Source: an uncultured Actinomyces sp. | GTDB taxonomy: Bacteria > Actinomycetota > Actinomycetes > Actinomycetales > Actinomycetaceae | NCBI GenBank assembly: GCA_938022345.1 | Contig: CALIEP010000327.1 | Coordinates: forward strand, 1 to 35,131 | Length of the DNA: 35,131 nucleotides | Reading direction: 5' to 3' | Part shown: piece after piece, positions 22,783 through 31,611 of the stretch | How the letters are laid out: every line of letters begins with the position of its first letter | How positions within the stretch are numbered: the stretch's first letter is position 1 | Notes under the pieces: model-generated | The model's input: the letters and a program-made list of their open reading frames with translations, nothing else | Told to the model about the DNA's origin: nothing | Databases searched by the model: none | Position numbers and translations under genes: made by a program

Positions 22783-23769
22783 TCAGTTTCTCCCAGCCTC
22801 GACATCAGCCCAGAAGGCAGCAAGAACATCCGCCAACGCAGTCGGATTTTCTAATTGAGCGCTGTGTTTCGCATCTGAAATCACCTCATAGCGCGCGCCC
22901 AATAATGCGGCTTCTTCACGATGCATCTGCTCCGGCCAAACCGTGTCCCCTACGCCGTGAGTGATCAAGACAGGAAGCCGACTTTGACGGAGGGGAAGCG
23001 ATACATCTGGATAACGCGCCAAAATGAGGGCCGCTCCCATGAGCGAGTCCTCGCTGGTGACCATCGCGCGCTCAGCAATCAGCTCGTCCCGAGGATCACT
23101 GCTCAGGAACTGGGAAATGTACCATGCCGTTAGTTTCTTTCCTGTTGTTGAGGATAAAAGACGCTGACGCAGGGGTGTCCAACGCATCGATTCAGGCGGC
23201 CGAGGGCCTGTAGAAAACAGTGTCACGGAACGGAATAGTTCAGGTGCAACCACTGCAGCTTGCCTGGCAATCACACCGCCAAATGAATGTCCCAGCAGGT
23301 GAATTGGCCGCTCGCTTGCGCCCATCGCACGCGCAACCTCAATCAGATCACCGACAAAGTCAGCCAATCGGTAATTCTCAACGCCTTTGGGTGCAGCAGA
23401 ATCCGCCTGACCACGCTGCGAATACGCACAGGCGCTGCGACCGCGCTCGGCCAAATACGGCAGGAAGGGAGTGAAATCTTCCTTAGAGCCCGTAAACCCC
23501 GGAACGAGAAGCGCCGGAACAGGCTCGGACTGATCGCCGGCATGAGGCCCCTCATGGACCAGCGACGCGTTCTGCACCTGCGGAGCAATGCCCGCAACAG
23601 CCTCGTCAATGAAAGCGGCAGTCAGTACGCCCACGGACGTAGGGAACCCCACGCAGGTCACTCCCTGCGGGAGTTCCCCCGCAAAAGGTTGCTGCGGGAC
23701 AGCACCGTAAATCTGCATTCCAACCCCTAAAGGTGGGGCCAGCGGAAAACCGCCGGCCTCACACAACAT
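22783..23769 (-). CDS. Alpha/beta-hydrolase
   Basis: About 328 aa. The hydrolase fold is seen from residue about 85: LLVPGFTGSKEDFTPFLPYLAERG (oxyanion region), nucleophile elbow GHSFGG, the acid in THGVGDTVWP and the catalytic His in AKHSAQLENP. The N-terminal about 80 residues precede the core and look like a short extra segment. Substrate unknown; lipase/esterase or peptidase-like. Start uncertain: ATG 23769 has GAGGGG 6 nt upstream, ATG 23718 has AGGGG 5 nt upstream, and the frame is open to 23805. Only a short gap separates it from the ABC exporter genes, so co-transcription is likely. Confidence 0.85.
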   Translation of the reverse strand: MLCEAGGFPLAPPLGVGMQIYGAVPQQPFAGELPQGVTCVGFPTSVGVLTAAFIDEAVAGIAPQVQNASLVHEGPHAGDQSEPVPALLVPGFTGSKEDFTPFLPYLAERGRSACAYSQRGQADSAAPKGVENYRLADFVGDLIEVARAMGASERPIHLLGHSFGGVIARQAAVVAPELFRSVTLFSTGPRPPESMRWTPLRQRLLSSTTGKKLTAWYISQFLSSDPRDELIAERAMVTSEDSLMGAALILARYPDVSLPLRQSRLPVLITHGVGDTVWPEQMHREEAALLGARYEVISDAKHSAQLENPTALADVLAAFWADVEAGRN

Positions 23770-23810
23770 CTGCATCCCCTCAACGTATTCGTTACAAGGG
23801 AGCAACGTGA

Positions 23811-25856
23811 TTACTCGAGCTCGAAAGCACCGGTGTACAGCTGGTAGTACACGCCCTTTTGAGCAATCAGTTCGTCGTGGCTTCCACGTTCAATAATACG
23901 GCCGTGGTCCAGAACCATAATGGCGTCGGAGTTACGGACCGTTGACAGTCGGTGTGCAATGACGAAGACCGTACGGCCCTCCATGAGGTTATCCATGCCA
24001 TTCTGGACCAGCGACTCGGTACGCGTATCAATCGATGAGGTCGCCTCGTCCAAGATCATCGCCGGAGGATCAGCAACTGCTGCACGCGCAATGGACAGCA
24101 ACTGCGCCTGACCCTGCGAGAGGTTTGAGCCATTGCCACTGAGCTCGGTCTGGTAGCCATCGGGAAGGCGCTCAATGAAGGAATGAGCATTCGCGAGCTT
24201 TGCTGCCGCGATGCATTCCTCATCGGTCGCATCCAATCGCCCAAAGCGAATGTTATCCATGACGGTACCGGTAAAGAGCTTCACATCCTGAAGCACAACA
24301 CCCAGCGACCGACGCAGATCAGGCTTATGGATCTTCCTGATGTTGATACCGTCAAAGCGGATCTTGCCGTCATCGATATCGTAGAAACGATTGATCAGGT
24401 TCGTGATGGTCGTCTTACCGGCGCCCGTTGCGCCAACGAAAGCGATCTTCTGGCCAGGCTTTGCCCACAGCGAGATGTCGTGAAGAACCGTCTTTTTTCC
24501 GTCGTAGGAGAAGTCAACGTCTTCCATAACCAGCTCGCCGCGCAGACGCGTGTAGGTGACGGTTCCATCGCTGTGCGGGTGACGCCATGCCCACACACCC
24601 GTGCGTTCTTCGGTGGGATGAACATCGCCATTTTCATCGACCCGCGCGCGGACCAGGGTCACGTAGCCTTCGTCTTCTTCGCTCTCTTGTTCCATCAAGG
24701 CGAAGACTCGGGAAGCACCCGCAAGACCCAGGGCGATCATCGGGACCTGCATCGAGGCCTGTCCCAGTGTCTGCGTAAAGTTACGAACCATCCCCAGGAA
24801 GGAGACGACAACACCAACGGTGATTGCGCCCATACCGGCAAAGCCGAAATTCGGGGTCTGGAGCTCAACCATGATGCCGCCGATCAGGGCAACGGCAACA
24901 TAAAGGATGTTTCCGATATTGCCCAGGGTTGGCATGAGCATATTGCCGTACTGATTCGCGCGTTCTGAATCGTTGAACAGCTGGTGGTTGTAGCTCAGGA
25001 AATCGTGCTTGACAGCATCTTCGTGATTGAAGACTTTAATGACCTTTTGGCCATCCATCATCTCTTCGATGTAGCCCTCTTCTTCAGCCAGCGAGCGTTG
25101 CTGCGCAACCATGAACTTCGCTGAACCGCCACCCATTTTCTTTGTCACTCCAAACATCGCAACAGTCGCCGCCGCAACAAGAAGAGTGAGCCACAGCGAG
25201 TAGCTGAGCATAGTGATTGTCAACGCAAGGATCGTGAGTGCGGACTGGATCAGGGTCGGGATCGATTGCCCAATGAGCTGACGAATCGCATCCGTATCGT
25301 TTGTGTAGGTCGACATGACCGCACCGTGAGGGTGCGTATCGAAGAACTTCAGCGGAAGCGTCTCCATGCGATCGAACATGTCATCACGCATCTTCTTGAG
25401 CGTGCCCTGAGTGACAATCGCCATCAGTCGCGTGTAGATGAAGGCGCACACAATACCCGAGCCAAAGATGATGCCCATGATCACAACCAGCCGCACCAAT
25501 TGCGGCATAACGGCTGGGAGCCCCTGGCTCATACCGGGAATAATCACGGTATCAACGATCTGCTGGAGGAAGATCGCCCCAACTGCAGAAGCAATACCTG
25601 AAATCACAATACAGATTCCGACAACACTCAAGTGGATCTTGTAGTTTGCCCACAGATAGGTCATCAGCCTTCCGAAAGGACGCGGCACTCCGTCAAGCTT
25701 GTTGGGATCTTTCATTCCCGAGGCCGCACCCTCTTTTTGCTCGCGGCTTTCCTCGCGCGCTTTCTCAGCTTGATCCTGCGGAAGCACCTCTACTGATGCG
25801 GGAGCGTGAGCGGCAATCTGATCTGCCTGTTCTTCTTCGTAGCGTTCAACCGACAT
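23811..25856 (-). CDS. ABC exporter half-transporter B (heterodimeric multidrug/lipid type)
   Basis: 681 aa: a charged N-terminal extension of about 60 residues, a six-helix TM domain, and an ATPase domain with Walker A GATGAGKTT, a degenerate signature LSQGQ, Walker B AMILDEATSSID with the catalytic Glu, and the switch His in IAHRLS. An insertion before the ATPase domain contains a charged stretch (EESEEDEGYV, HPTEERTG). ATG 25856 is chosen: it follows the stop of the partner gene by one base, GAGGTGG is 7 nt upstream, and the longer open frame to 26021 overlaps the partner's coding sequence. Pairs with the next entry as in LmrCD, TmrAB or TM287/288. Confidence 0.92.
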   Translation of the reverse strand: MSVERYEEEQADQIAAHAPASVEVLPQDQAEKAREESREQKEGAASGMKDPNKLDGVPRPFGRLMTYLWANYKIHLSVVGICIVISGIASAVGAIFLQQIVDTVIIPGMSQGLPAVMPQLVRLVVIMGIIFGSGIVCAFIYTRLMAIVTQGTLKKMRDDMFDRMETLPLKFFDTHPHGAVMSTYTNDTDAIRQLIGQSIPTLIQSALTILALTITMLSYSLWLTLLVAAATVAMFGVTKKMGGGSAKFMVAQQRSLAEEEGYIEEMMDGQKVIKVFNHEDAVKHDFLSYNHQLFNDSERANQYGNMLMPTLGNIGNILYVAVALIGGIMVELQTPNFGFAGMGAITVGVVVSFLGMVRNFTQTLGQASMQVPMIALGLAGASRVFALMEQESEEDEGYVTLVRARVDENGDVHPTEERTGVWAWRHPHSDGTVTYTRLRGELVMEDVDFSYDGKKTVLHDISLWAKPGQKIAFVGATGAGKTTITNLINRFYDIDDGKIRFDGINIRKIHKPDLRRSLGVVLQDVKLFTGTVMDNIRFGRLDATDEECIAAAKLANAHSFIERLPDGYQTELSGNGSNLSQGQAQLLSIARAAVADPPAMILDEATSSIDTRTESLVQNGMDNLMEGRTVFVIAHRLSTVRNSDAIMVLDHGRIIERGSHDELIAQKGVYYQLYTGAFELE

Positions 25857-25857
25857 T

Positions 25858-27606
25858 TCAGGCCACCTCGCTTTCATTCGTGCTGTTTTGAGTGTCGTAA
25901 AGTTCGCGATACTCGCCACCCAAGTCAAGGAGTTCCTGGTGAGTGCCGTGCTCCTTGATACGCCCGTCATCCAAAACGATGATTTGATCAGCATGCTGGA
26001 CTGAAGAAATGCGCTGCGCAACGATGATTGTTGTCGTATCCGGAATTTCCGTCTCGAAAGCCTGACGAATCAGGGAATCAGTTCGAGTATCAACCGCACT
26101 GGTCGAGTCATCAAGGATCAAGATCTTGGGCTTCTTCAGCAAGGCGCGTGCGATGCACAGACGCTGCTTTTGACCACCCGAAAGGTTCGAGCCGCCCCTT
26201 TCGATCATGGTGTCATAACCATCGGGGAACTGACGGACAAATTCGTCGGCCTGTGAAAGTTCGCAGGCGCGCACTATTTCTTCATCGGTTGCCTCAGGGT
26301 TACCCCAACGGAGGTTTTCCTTGATCGTTCCAGAGAAAAGAATGTTCTTCTGAAGGACAACGGACACCGCATCGCGCAGGGGCTCGAGGCGGTAGTCACG
26401 CACATCAATCCCGCCAACGGTAACCCTGCCTTCCGTCACGTCATACAGGCGCGGAATCAACTGGATCAAGCTGGTCTTACCTGAACCAGTTCCACCAACG
26501 ATGCCCAGAGTCGAGCCTGCGGGGATATCCAAAGTGATGTTTTCAAGCGCGGGACGTTCAGAGTCTTCGCGATACTTAAAGGTCACGCCTTCAAAGGTGA
26601 TATCACCGGTGGGGACTTCACGGATTCCATATTCGGGTGATGTCAATGGAGATTCGTACTGAAGCACCTCGGCAATACGGTGTGCGGACTCTGCAGCGAT
26701 CGTCACCATAACGAAAATAAAGGCCAACATCATCATGGCCGAGAGGATCTGAATACCGTAGGTGATCAGTGCTGATAGTTGACCGGTGGTCAATTCGCTG
26801 CCGCCTGACGCCACAATCATCTGCGCACCAATGAAGTCAACCAGCATGATCGCACCAAAGATGAAGAACATCATGACGGGGGTATTGAGAGCCATGATCT
26901 TCTCAGCAAAGGTGAAGTCAGCGCGGACTTCTTCGGAACGCTCCCTGAAACGTGTCTTTTCATAGTCCTCGTTCACAAAGGACTTTACGACGCGAATACC
27001 AGCAATATTCTCCTGAACCGAGTTGTTCAGGGCATCGTATTTCTTAAAGATTCGTCGGAAAACGGGGAAGATGTAAATAATGAGCCCGAACATGATTGCC
27101 GCCAGGAACGGCAGCATGATCAGGAAGATCAAGGACATACGCCAGTTAATGCGCAGTGCCATGACCACCGAGAAGACGACCATCAGCGGGACACGAACAG
27201 CAATGCGAATAATCATGCCGTAGGCGTTTTGAACGTTGGTCACGTCGGTCGTCATACGGGTGACGAGGGACGATGTTGAGAAACGATCAACATCCCCGAA
27301 GGAGAAGTCCTGGACTTTAAAGAAAATGTCCTGGCGCAGATGTTTGGCTAGGCCCGCAGACGCCGTTGCGGCAAAACGTGCTGCAAGTACGCCACAGAGC
27401 AGTGACATCATGGCCATGACCAGCATAAATATGCCGAGGCGGACAACTGGAGTGAGCGCACCACCTTGAAGATGATCAACCAAGGACGCCATAACCAAGG
27501 GGAGGAAGCACTCAAGAATGACTTCTCCAGTAACAAACAGCGGTGTCAGAAGCGAAGCGCGACGATACTCACGCACGCTCCTCAACAAAGTACGAACAGT
27601 CGACAT
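25858..27606 (-). CDS. ABC exporter half-transporter A (degenerate ATP site)
   Basis: 582 aa: six TM helices and an ATPase domain with Walker A GGTGSGKTS and canonical signature LSGGQKQR, but Walker B ends in Asp (ILILDDSTSAVD) instead of the catalytic Glu, and the switch His is Gln (VAQRIS). Together with LSQGQ of the partner, all defects fall in one composite ATP site, the hallmark of heterodimeric exporters with one degenerate site. Substrate unknown; drugs, lipids or peptides are possible. ATG 27606 lacks a good ribosome site nearby (GGGGG is 12 nt upstream). Confidence 0.93.
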   Translation of the reverse strand: MSTVRTLLRSVREYRRASLLTPLFVTGEVILECFLPLVMASLVDHLQGGALTPVVRLGIFMLVMAMMSLLCGVLAARFAATASAGLAKHLRQDIFFKVQDFSFGDVDRFSTSSLVTRMTTDVTNVQNAYGMIIRIAVRVPLMVVFSVVMALRINWRMSLIFLIMLPFLAAIMFGLIIYIFPVFRRIFKKYDALNNSVQENIAGIRVVKSFVNEDYEKTRFRERSEEVRADFTFAEKIMALNTPVMMFFIFGAIMLVDFIGAQMIVASGGSELTTGQLSALITYGIQILSAMMMLAFIFVMVTIAAESAHRIAEVLQYESPLTSPEYGIREVPTGDITFEGVTFKYREDSERPALENITLDIPAGSTLGIVGGTGSGKTSLIQLIPRLYDVTEGRVTVGGIDVRDYRLEPLRDAVSVVLQKNILFSGTIKENLRWGNPEATDEEIVRACELSQADEFVRQFPDGYDTMIERGGSNLSGGQKQRLCIARALLKKPKILILDDSTSAVDTRTDSLIRQAFETEIPDTTTIIVAQRISSVQHADQIIVLDDGRIKEHGTHQELLDLGGEYRELYDTQNSTNESEVA

Positions 27607-27956
27607 CTAGCGCTGGACCCCCGAAAAATTACTGCGTGTAATAGGAACCTACCCGTAGACCTTCAAAGGAATGCATCTTTTTGGCCGGGGTAGGCGGATT
27701 AATCATTTGATGTAGATCTTCCCATGTTAGCCGCCTTTCCTAACGGCAGCGATACCATCTAGGCAATGACGCGATCGGCGAAATCTAACGCTGCATAAGC
27801 CAAATGTTTCATAGCTGATTCATAGCTACAACCCACATCAAGTACAGATTACGCCCGTAGATTTTCAGTATCAGACATAGGGGGTCGCAAGGCCCCGTCT
27901 CCTTTACCTGTTGAGGGACGCTGTTTAGAACGCATATTGTGTTGATGGGATGCACG
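27607..27956. other. Gene-free region upstream of the ABC exporter
   Basis: No credible coding frame is seen. It holds the promoter side of the exporter operon and two copies of a 17-nt direct repeat of the form CCCGTAGAnnTTCAnnn at 27652-27668 and 27854-27870, plus a short direct repeat TCATAGCT near 27806-27830. Function unknown. Confidence 0.4.
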
Positions 27957-27981
27957 TGGGGCCGGCTTTGCCGGCCCCACA
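27957..27981. terminator. GC-rich hairpin after the mod operon
   Basis: GTGGGGCCGGC (27957-27967), loop TTT, GCCGGCCCCAC (27971-27981): perfect 11-nt arms about 35 nt beyond the stop of the last mod-operon gene. Same hairpin type as at 5847-5871. Confidence 0.65.
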
Positions 27982-28015
27982 GTGTTTATATATCCTCACA
28001 AAGACCACGAAAGAC

Positions 28016-28645
28016 CTATCCGCGGACCTCACTGACGCTTGTGATCACACGTGTTCGGGGATACATCGAAACTGTAAATTCATCCTCGTAGGCGCAGTGC
28101 TTTCGAAGCTGTCTATATGCATGGGTATTCGTGTAGTTCGTGCCGTCAGTGAACTTCACATTGATCTCTTCGCCCGTCTCCTTCAGCAAGGTGGCATGAG
28201 TGATAAATATGCGAACCTTTGAGCTTCTCTTTCGCATAACAGTTGAAGTCTCTTCTTTATGCACCACGCAACGGACGCTGAGTTCCTCACTCCCCGACAA
28301 TGCATCTGCCACCACCTGAGCGGATAAGACAGACCCCATTCCAATAAGACCGCAATCGATGGTCACCAGCGCAACACACATCACCTTGGACATCCGTGGA
28401 GACAAGCGACGCCGAAACCTCACCGCATCTTGCACGCTTCCCTGAGCACACCGTTTAATCACCGGAATCAACACGATCGCAACAACGATGGGCGTCGCGC
28501 ACACCAGAGCCCAGCTCAGCAAAGCGAAAGACCATAATTTTGGAGACTCCAGATAGAAGAGTGGCCCCGCGATCACAGCGATGATGAATACCCACAGGTG
28601 GACCGTAGCGCGCCGGCTCATTGACCGAAGCGACAGCGTTTTCAC
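28016..28645 (-). CDS. Unknown membrane protein, last gene of the molybdate operon
   Basis: 209 aa. Three hydrophobic helices (about 15-33, 37-65, 87-112) with a basic loop (RFRRRLSPRMSK) between the second and third, then a C-terminal soluble part of about 95 residues that looks beta-rich (SVRCVVHKEETSTVMRKRS, INVKFTDGTNYTNTH, DEFTVSMYPRTRVITSVSEV). No family recognised. GTG at 28645 comes 2 nt after the stop of the modBC fusion, and AGGAG overlapping that stop serves as its ribosome site, so translation is coupled to modBC. Codon use looks less GC-biased than its neighbours. A role in molybdate uptake is only suggested by position. Confidence 0.72.
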   Translation of the reverse strand: MKTLSLRSMSRRATVHLWVFIIAVIAGPLFYLESPKLWSFALLSWALVCATPIVVAIVLIPVIKRCAQGSVQDAVRFRRRLSPRMSKVMCVALVTIDCGLIGMGSVLSAQVVADALSGSEELSVRCVVHKEETSTVMRKRSSKVRIFITHATLLKETGEEINVKFTDGTNYTNTHAYRQLRKHCAYEDEFTVSMYPRTRVITSVSEVRG

Positions 28646-28647
28646 TT

Positions 28648-30327
28648 TTACTCCTGTCCGAGCGCCCTCTCCAATGCACTCAGCCCCATTGCCAACAGCG
28701 CCGAATCGCTCTCATCCGCGCGCGATATCGACTGGTTGATCAATTCTCGCCACGGCCCCTCGCGAAGCAGGCGGCCACCCTTCAAGACGATGATATGCGC
28801 ATCAAGTGCGGCAGCATCTTCAATCTGGTGTGTCACCATGATGACAGTTCGCCCAAGGAATCGTTGCGCGATCAATTCACGCAGTCCACGCGCGGCCTCG
28901 ACATCGAGCGCCGCCATCGGTTCATCAAGTAACAAGACATCGGGGGCAACAACCAGCGCACGAGCCAAAGCGGTCCTCTGCGCTTGTCCACCAGAAACCT
29001 GAGCCGGACGACGCTGCGCAAAGGGCGCCAACCCCACAGAGGCCAGGGCTTCCTGTGCGCGGGACTCGGCCTTGGCATGGGAAATGCCGGCGCAACGTAA
29101 GGGGAAGGCAACATTGGCAAGCAGGCTCATGTGGGGGAACAAAACGGGCTTCTGCTCTAAGGTTGCAATCTTCGGCAGGCGGCCTGAGACACCATCTGGC
29201 CATTCACAGGTATAGGTCATCTGCGGCGCATCGAGGGCACCAGAAAGCACCGATAAAAGCGTGCTCTTCCCTGCGCCGTTGTGTCCCATCAACGCCGTGA
29301 CGGCGCCGCCTTGGCAGGTGAGGTCAACGTCGATGTGCCTCTCGGGAAGCGTTCCAGCAATCTGCACGCCGGGGGCAGGGACGCGCGGAAGCTGAGCCTG
29401 CGCGTCTGCCTTTTCATTCCCGAGGCCGTGGCTGGGCTGCGTAGCTGAGTGCGGGGCCGCGGGAACTTTCGCCTCGTCGGCGGAAGCATCGGGAGAGAAC
29501 GAAGACGCTTGCCCCCCGCTCAGAAGGCGCGAATACCACCACTGCGAAAAGGCCGAAGCGCCGCCAACTAAGACAAGCGCGACAAAGACCAAAATGACGG
29601 AGAGCATCAGGGCCATATCGGTTGATTCTTCGCGCTGAAGATAGATCTCCAAAGGAAGAGTACGGGTTACTCCGGCAAGGGAACCCGCAAAAGTAATGGT
29701 TGCGCCGAACTCTCCCAGCGCTCGCGAGAAGGCCAGGGCCGTCGAAGACACCAGAGCTGGGATCATCAGCGGCAGGGTGACCGACCACAGCGTCCGAGAA
29801 GGCGATGCACCCAGCGCACTCGCAACGCGTTCCTCATTGAAACCGCGAGTACGCAATGCACCTTCAAGTGAAGAGACAAAGAAAGGAAGGGATACGAAGG
29901 TCTGCGCCATAATGACCGCGACCGTCGTGAAAGCAATATTGATGCCGAAAATTTGCAGATAGGCACCGATCAGGCCTCGGCGACCCCAGGTGATCAAGAG
30001 CGCCAAGCCCGCGACGACCGGAGGAAGAACCATGGGCAAGGTGACCATGGAGCGCAGGACTCGCGACCACCATGTATCGCGCGCCCTGGCACACACCAGC
30101 GCTAAAGGAATCCCGACGATAATGCAGGCAAGGGTCGAGGCTAGGCAAGTGCGCAGCGAAAGTGCAAGGGCCTGGGAAGCCAGCGCTTGAGTGAATAGAT
30201 GGGGAAATTGAACCCAATCAATGCGTATGAGAAGCGCAATGAACGGAACAAGAAGAAATAGAACAGCACAGGATGCGGGGAGTGCGATCCAACGCGGGAT
30301 CCCCGCATGCCTGTGCTTGTTCGTCAT
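28648..30327 (-). CDS. modBC: Molybdate ABC transporter, fused permease-ATPase (ModB-ModC)
   Basis: 559 aa. Residues 1-about 265 are a ModB permease with five or six TM helices and the ATPase-contact loop EERVASALGASPSRTLWSVTLP. A Pro/Ala-rich linker of about 60 residues leads to an ATPase domain: Walker A GHNGAGKST, signature VSGGQAQR, Walker B VLLLDEPMAALD, switch His in VTHQIED. The molybdate-binding TOBE domain usually found at the ModC C-terminus is absent; a separate TOBE protein is encoded at the head of the operon. It imports molybdate captured by ModA. Starts 40 nt after modA; the ATG has no clear ribosome site. Confidence 0.9.
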   Translation of the reverse strand: MTNKHRHAGIPRWIALPASCAVLFLLVPFIALLIRIDWVQFPHLFTQALASQALALSLRTCLASTLACIIVGIPLALVCARARDTWWSRVLRSMVTLPMVLPPVVAGLALLITWGRRGLIGAYLQIFGINIAFTTVAVIMAQTFVSLPFFVSSLEGALRTRGFNEERVASALGASPSRTLWSVTLPLMIPALVSSTALAFSRALGEFGATITFAGSLAGVTRTLPLEIYLQREESTDMALMLSVILVFVALVLVGGASAFSQWWYSRLLSGGQASSFSPDASADEAKVPAAPHSATQPSHGLGNEKADAQAQLPRVPAPGVQIAGTLPERHIDVDLTCQGGAVTALMGHNGAGKSTLLSVLSGALDAPQMTYTCEWPDGVSGRLPKIATLEQKPVLFPHMSLLANVAFPLRCAGISHAKAESRAQEALASVGLAPFAQRRPAQVSGGQAQRTALARALVVAPDVLLLDEPMAALDVEAARGLRELIAQRFLGRTVIMVTHQIEDAAALDAHIIVLKGGRLLREGPWRELINQSISRADESDSALLAMGLSALERALGQE

Positions 30328-30367
30328 GAGATTATTCCGAAACTACAGTGCGTAGTCGAAGGCGATT

Positions 30368-31192
30368 TCAGCCCTTATCCGCGGAAGTCGGTGCGGAGAA
30401 GCCATACTTCTTCAGCACTGCCTGTACCTTTTCGGAAAGAACAGCGTCAATGAACTTCTGTCCGGCTTCCTTGTTCTTTGTGGAAACGGTCAGAGCGATG
30501 GGGTAGGAGTTCACGACCTCATTCGCGCGGGCGATTTCAACGACCTCGACCTTATCGCCAGCAGCCTTTGCGTCGGTTGCATAGACCAGGCCGGCATCGG
30601 CTTCGCCGCTCTCAACCTTTGCGCGCACGTCCGTCACCTTCTGCTCTTCAGAAACAGGGTTCAGGGTAACGCCAAGCTTATCGGCCAATTGCTTGGTTGC
30701 ATTGCCACAGGGGACGCCCTGCGCACACACAACGAGCTTCTTGCCATCAAGAGAGGAATCAAGACCGGTGATCTTGGCAGGATTTCCCTTGGGGACAATC
30801 AGCGTCAGGACGTTAGAGGCGAAGGGCTTCGGAGTATCGACGAGCTTCGCATCGGTGGCCTTGGTCATGTTCTTCTGGTCTGCTGAAGCAAAAACGTCAG
30901 CGGGTGCGCCTTCCTTCATCTGGTCAACCAGGGTGGATGAGCCCTGGAAGTTGAAGGTCACCTTGATGTTCGGGTCGCTTTCCTTGAGGACCGTATCAGC
31001 GATCTCGGGGAATGCCTTGTTCAGCGAGGCAGCCGCGAAAACGTTGAGTTCGACCGGCGCTGCGGCTTCTGTCGAAGCAGATGCCGAGGCGCTTGCAGAC
31101 TTATCTGCAGATGCGCTGTTCCCGCCTGAGCAAGCGGTGAGCGCGAGAAGGCTAGCCGCGGCTACCGCGACGATTCCCTTGTAGTGCTTCAC
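30368..31192 (-). CDS. modA: Molybdate-binding lipoprotein ModA
   Basis: 274 aa. Lipoprotein signal with LTAC (lipid Cys21), a Ser/Ala-rich linker, then a ModA-type binding fold: ELNVFAAASLNKAFPEIAD, FNFQGSSTLVDQMKEGAPADVFASAD, the CAQGVPCGNATKQLAD hinge region and VRAKVESGEADAGLVYATDAKAAG. These Ser and Tyr positions bind the oxyanion in the family. Tungstate binding is possible too. GTG at 31192 overlaps the stop of the HTH-TOBE gene by 4 nt and has GGAGG upstream. It feeds the modBC fusion and hence cofactor supply for the nearby nitrate reductase. Confidence 0.94.
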   Translation of the reverse strand: MKHYKGIVAVAAASLLALTACSGGNSASADKSASASASASTEAAAPVELNVFAAASLNKAFPEIADTVLKESDPNIKVTFNFQGSSTLVDQMKEGAPADVFASADQKNMTKATDAKLVDTPKPFASNVLTLIVPKGNPAKITGLDSSLDGKKLVVCAQGVPCGNATKQLADKLGVTLNPVSEEQKVTDVRAKVESGEADAGLVYATDAKAAGDKVEVVEIARANEVVNSYPIALTVSTKNKEAGQKFIDAVLSEKVQAVLKKYGFSAPTSADKG

Positions 31193-31605
31193 AGGTTTCC
31201 TCCATTTGGTACCTGAAGAGAGACATTTGTTGCCTTAATTTGTGCCATAGCGATGGAACCCACTTCGATTCCCAGCTCGCGAACGCTTTCGGTCGAAACC
31301 AAAGAAACAACACGGTAGGGGCCACACTGCAGATCAACCTGGCTCATCACCGGATCAGAGTGAACGGCAATAACCAGACCTTGGAGGTGGTTACGAACAG
31401 ACTGAGTGCCCTGCCCAAGAGCAAGCTGATGCACATCGGGTTGACTGTTAATTAAAGCCGCGACCGATGCACCATCGATACGAAGCGGTCCTGAGTTTTG
31501 ACCGTTATCTGCACGAGTCACAAGCCCATCATCAAGCCAGCGACGAACGGTGTCATCACTCACGCCAAGCAGAGTTGCAAGAGTCGAAACTTTGTAATGA
31601 GGTAT
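31189..31605 (-). CDS. HTH-TOBE (molbindin) protein, probable molybdate-responsive regulator; non-canonical start
   Basis: An excisionase/MerR-like helix-turn-helix (STLATLLGVSDDTVRRWLDDG) is joined to a TOBE/Mop domain (GTQSVRNHLQGLVIAVHSDPVMSQVDLQCGPYRVVSLVSTESV in pieces), which binds molybdate. Such proteins in actinobacteria head mod operons. The first canonical start, GTG at 31563, cuts through the first half of the DNA-binding fold; the homologous frame continues upstream as IPHYKVSTLATLLG, reaching an ATA at 31603-31605 with an in-frame stop two codons further. ATA stands where ATG is expected, 6 nt after a TAAAAT -10. Either AUA initiation, a mutated start with reduced expression from GTG 31563, or a sequence error. 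Coupled to modA by overlap. Confidence 0.78.
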   Translation of the reverse strand: MPHYKVSTLATLLGVSDDTVRRWLDDGLVTRADNGQNSGPLRIDGASVAALINSQPDVHQLALGQGTQSVRNHLQGLVIAVHSDPVMSQVDLQCGPYRVVSLVSTESVRELGIEVGSIAMAQIKATNVSLQVPNGGNL

Positions 31606-31611
31606 GAATTA

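Noticed and set aside
24183..24968. 261-codon plus-strand frame within the ABC exporter gene
   Set aside because: Antisense shadow of the ATPase domain.
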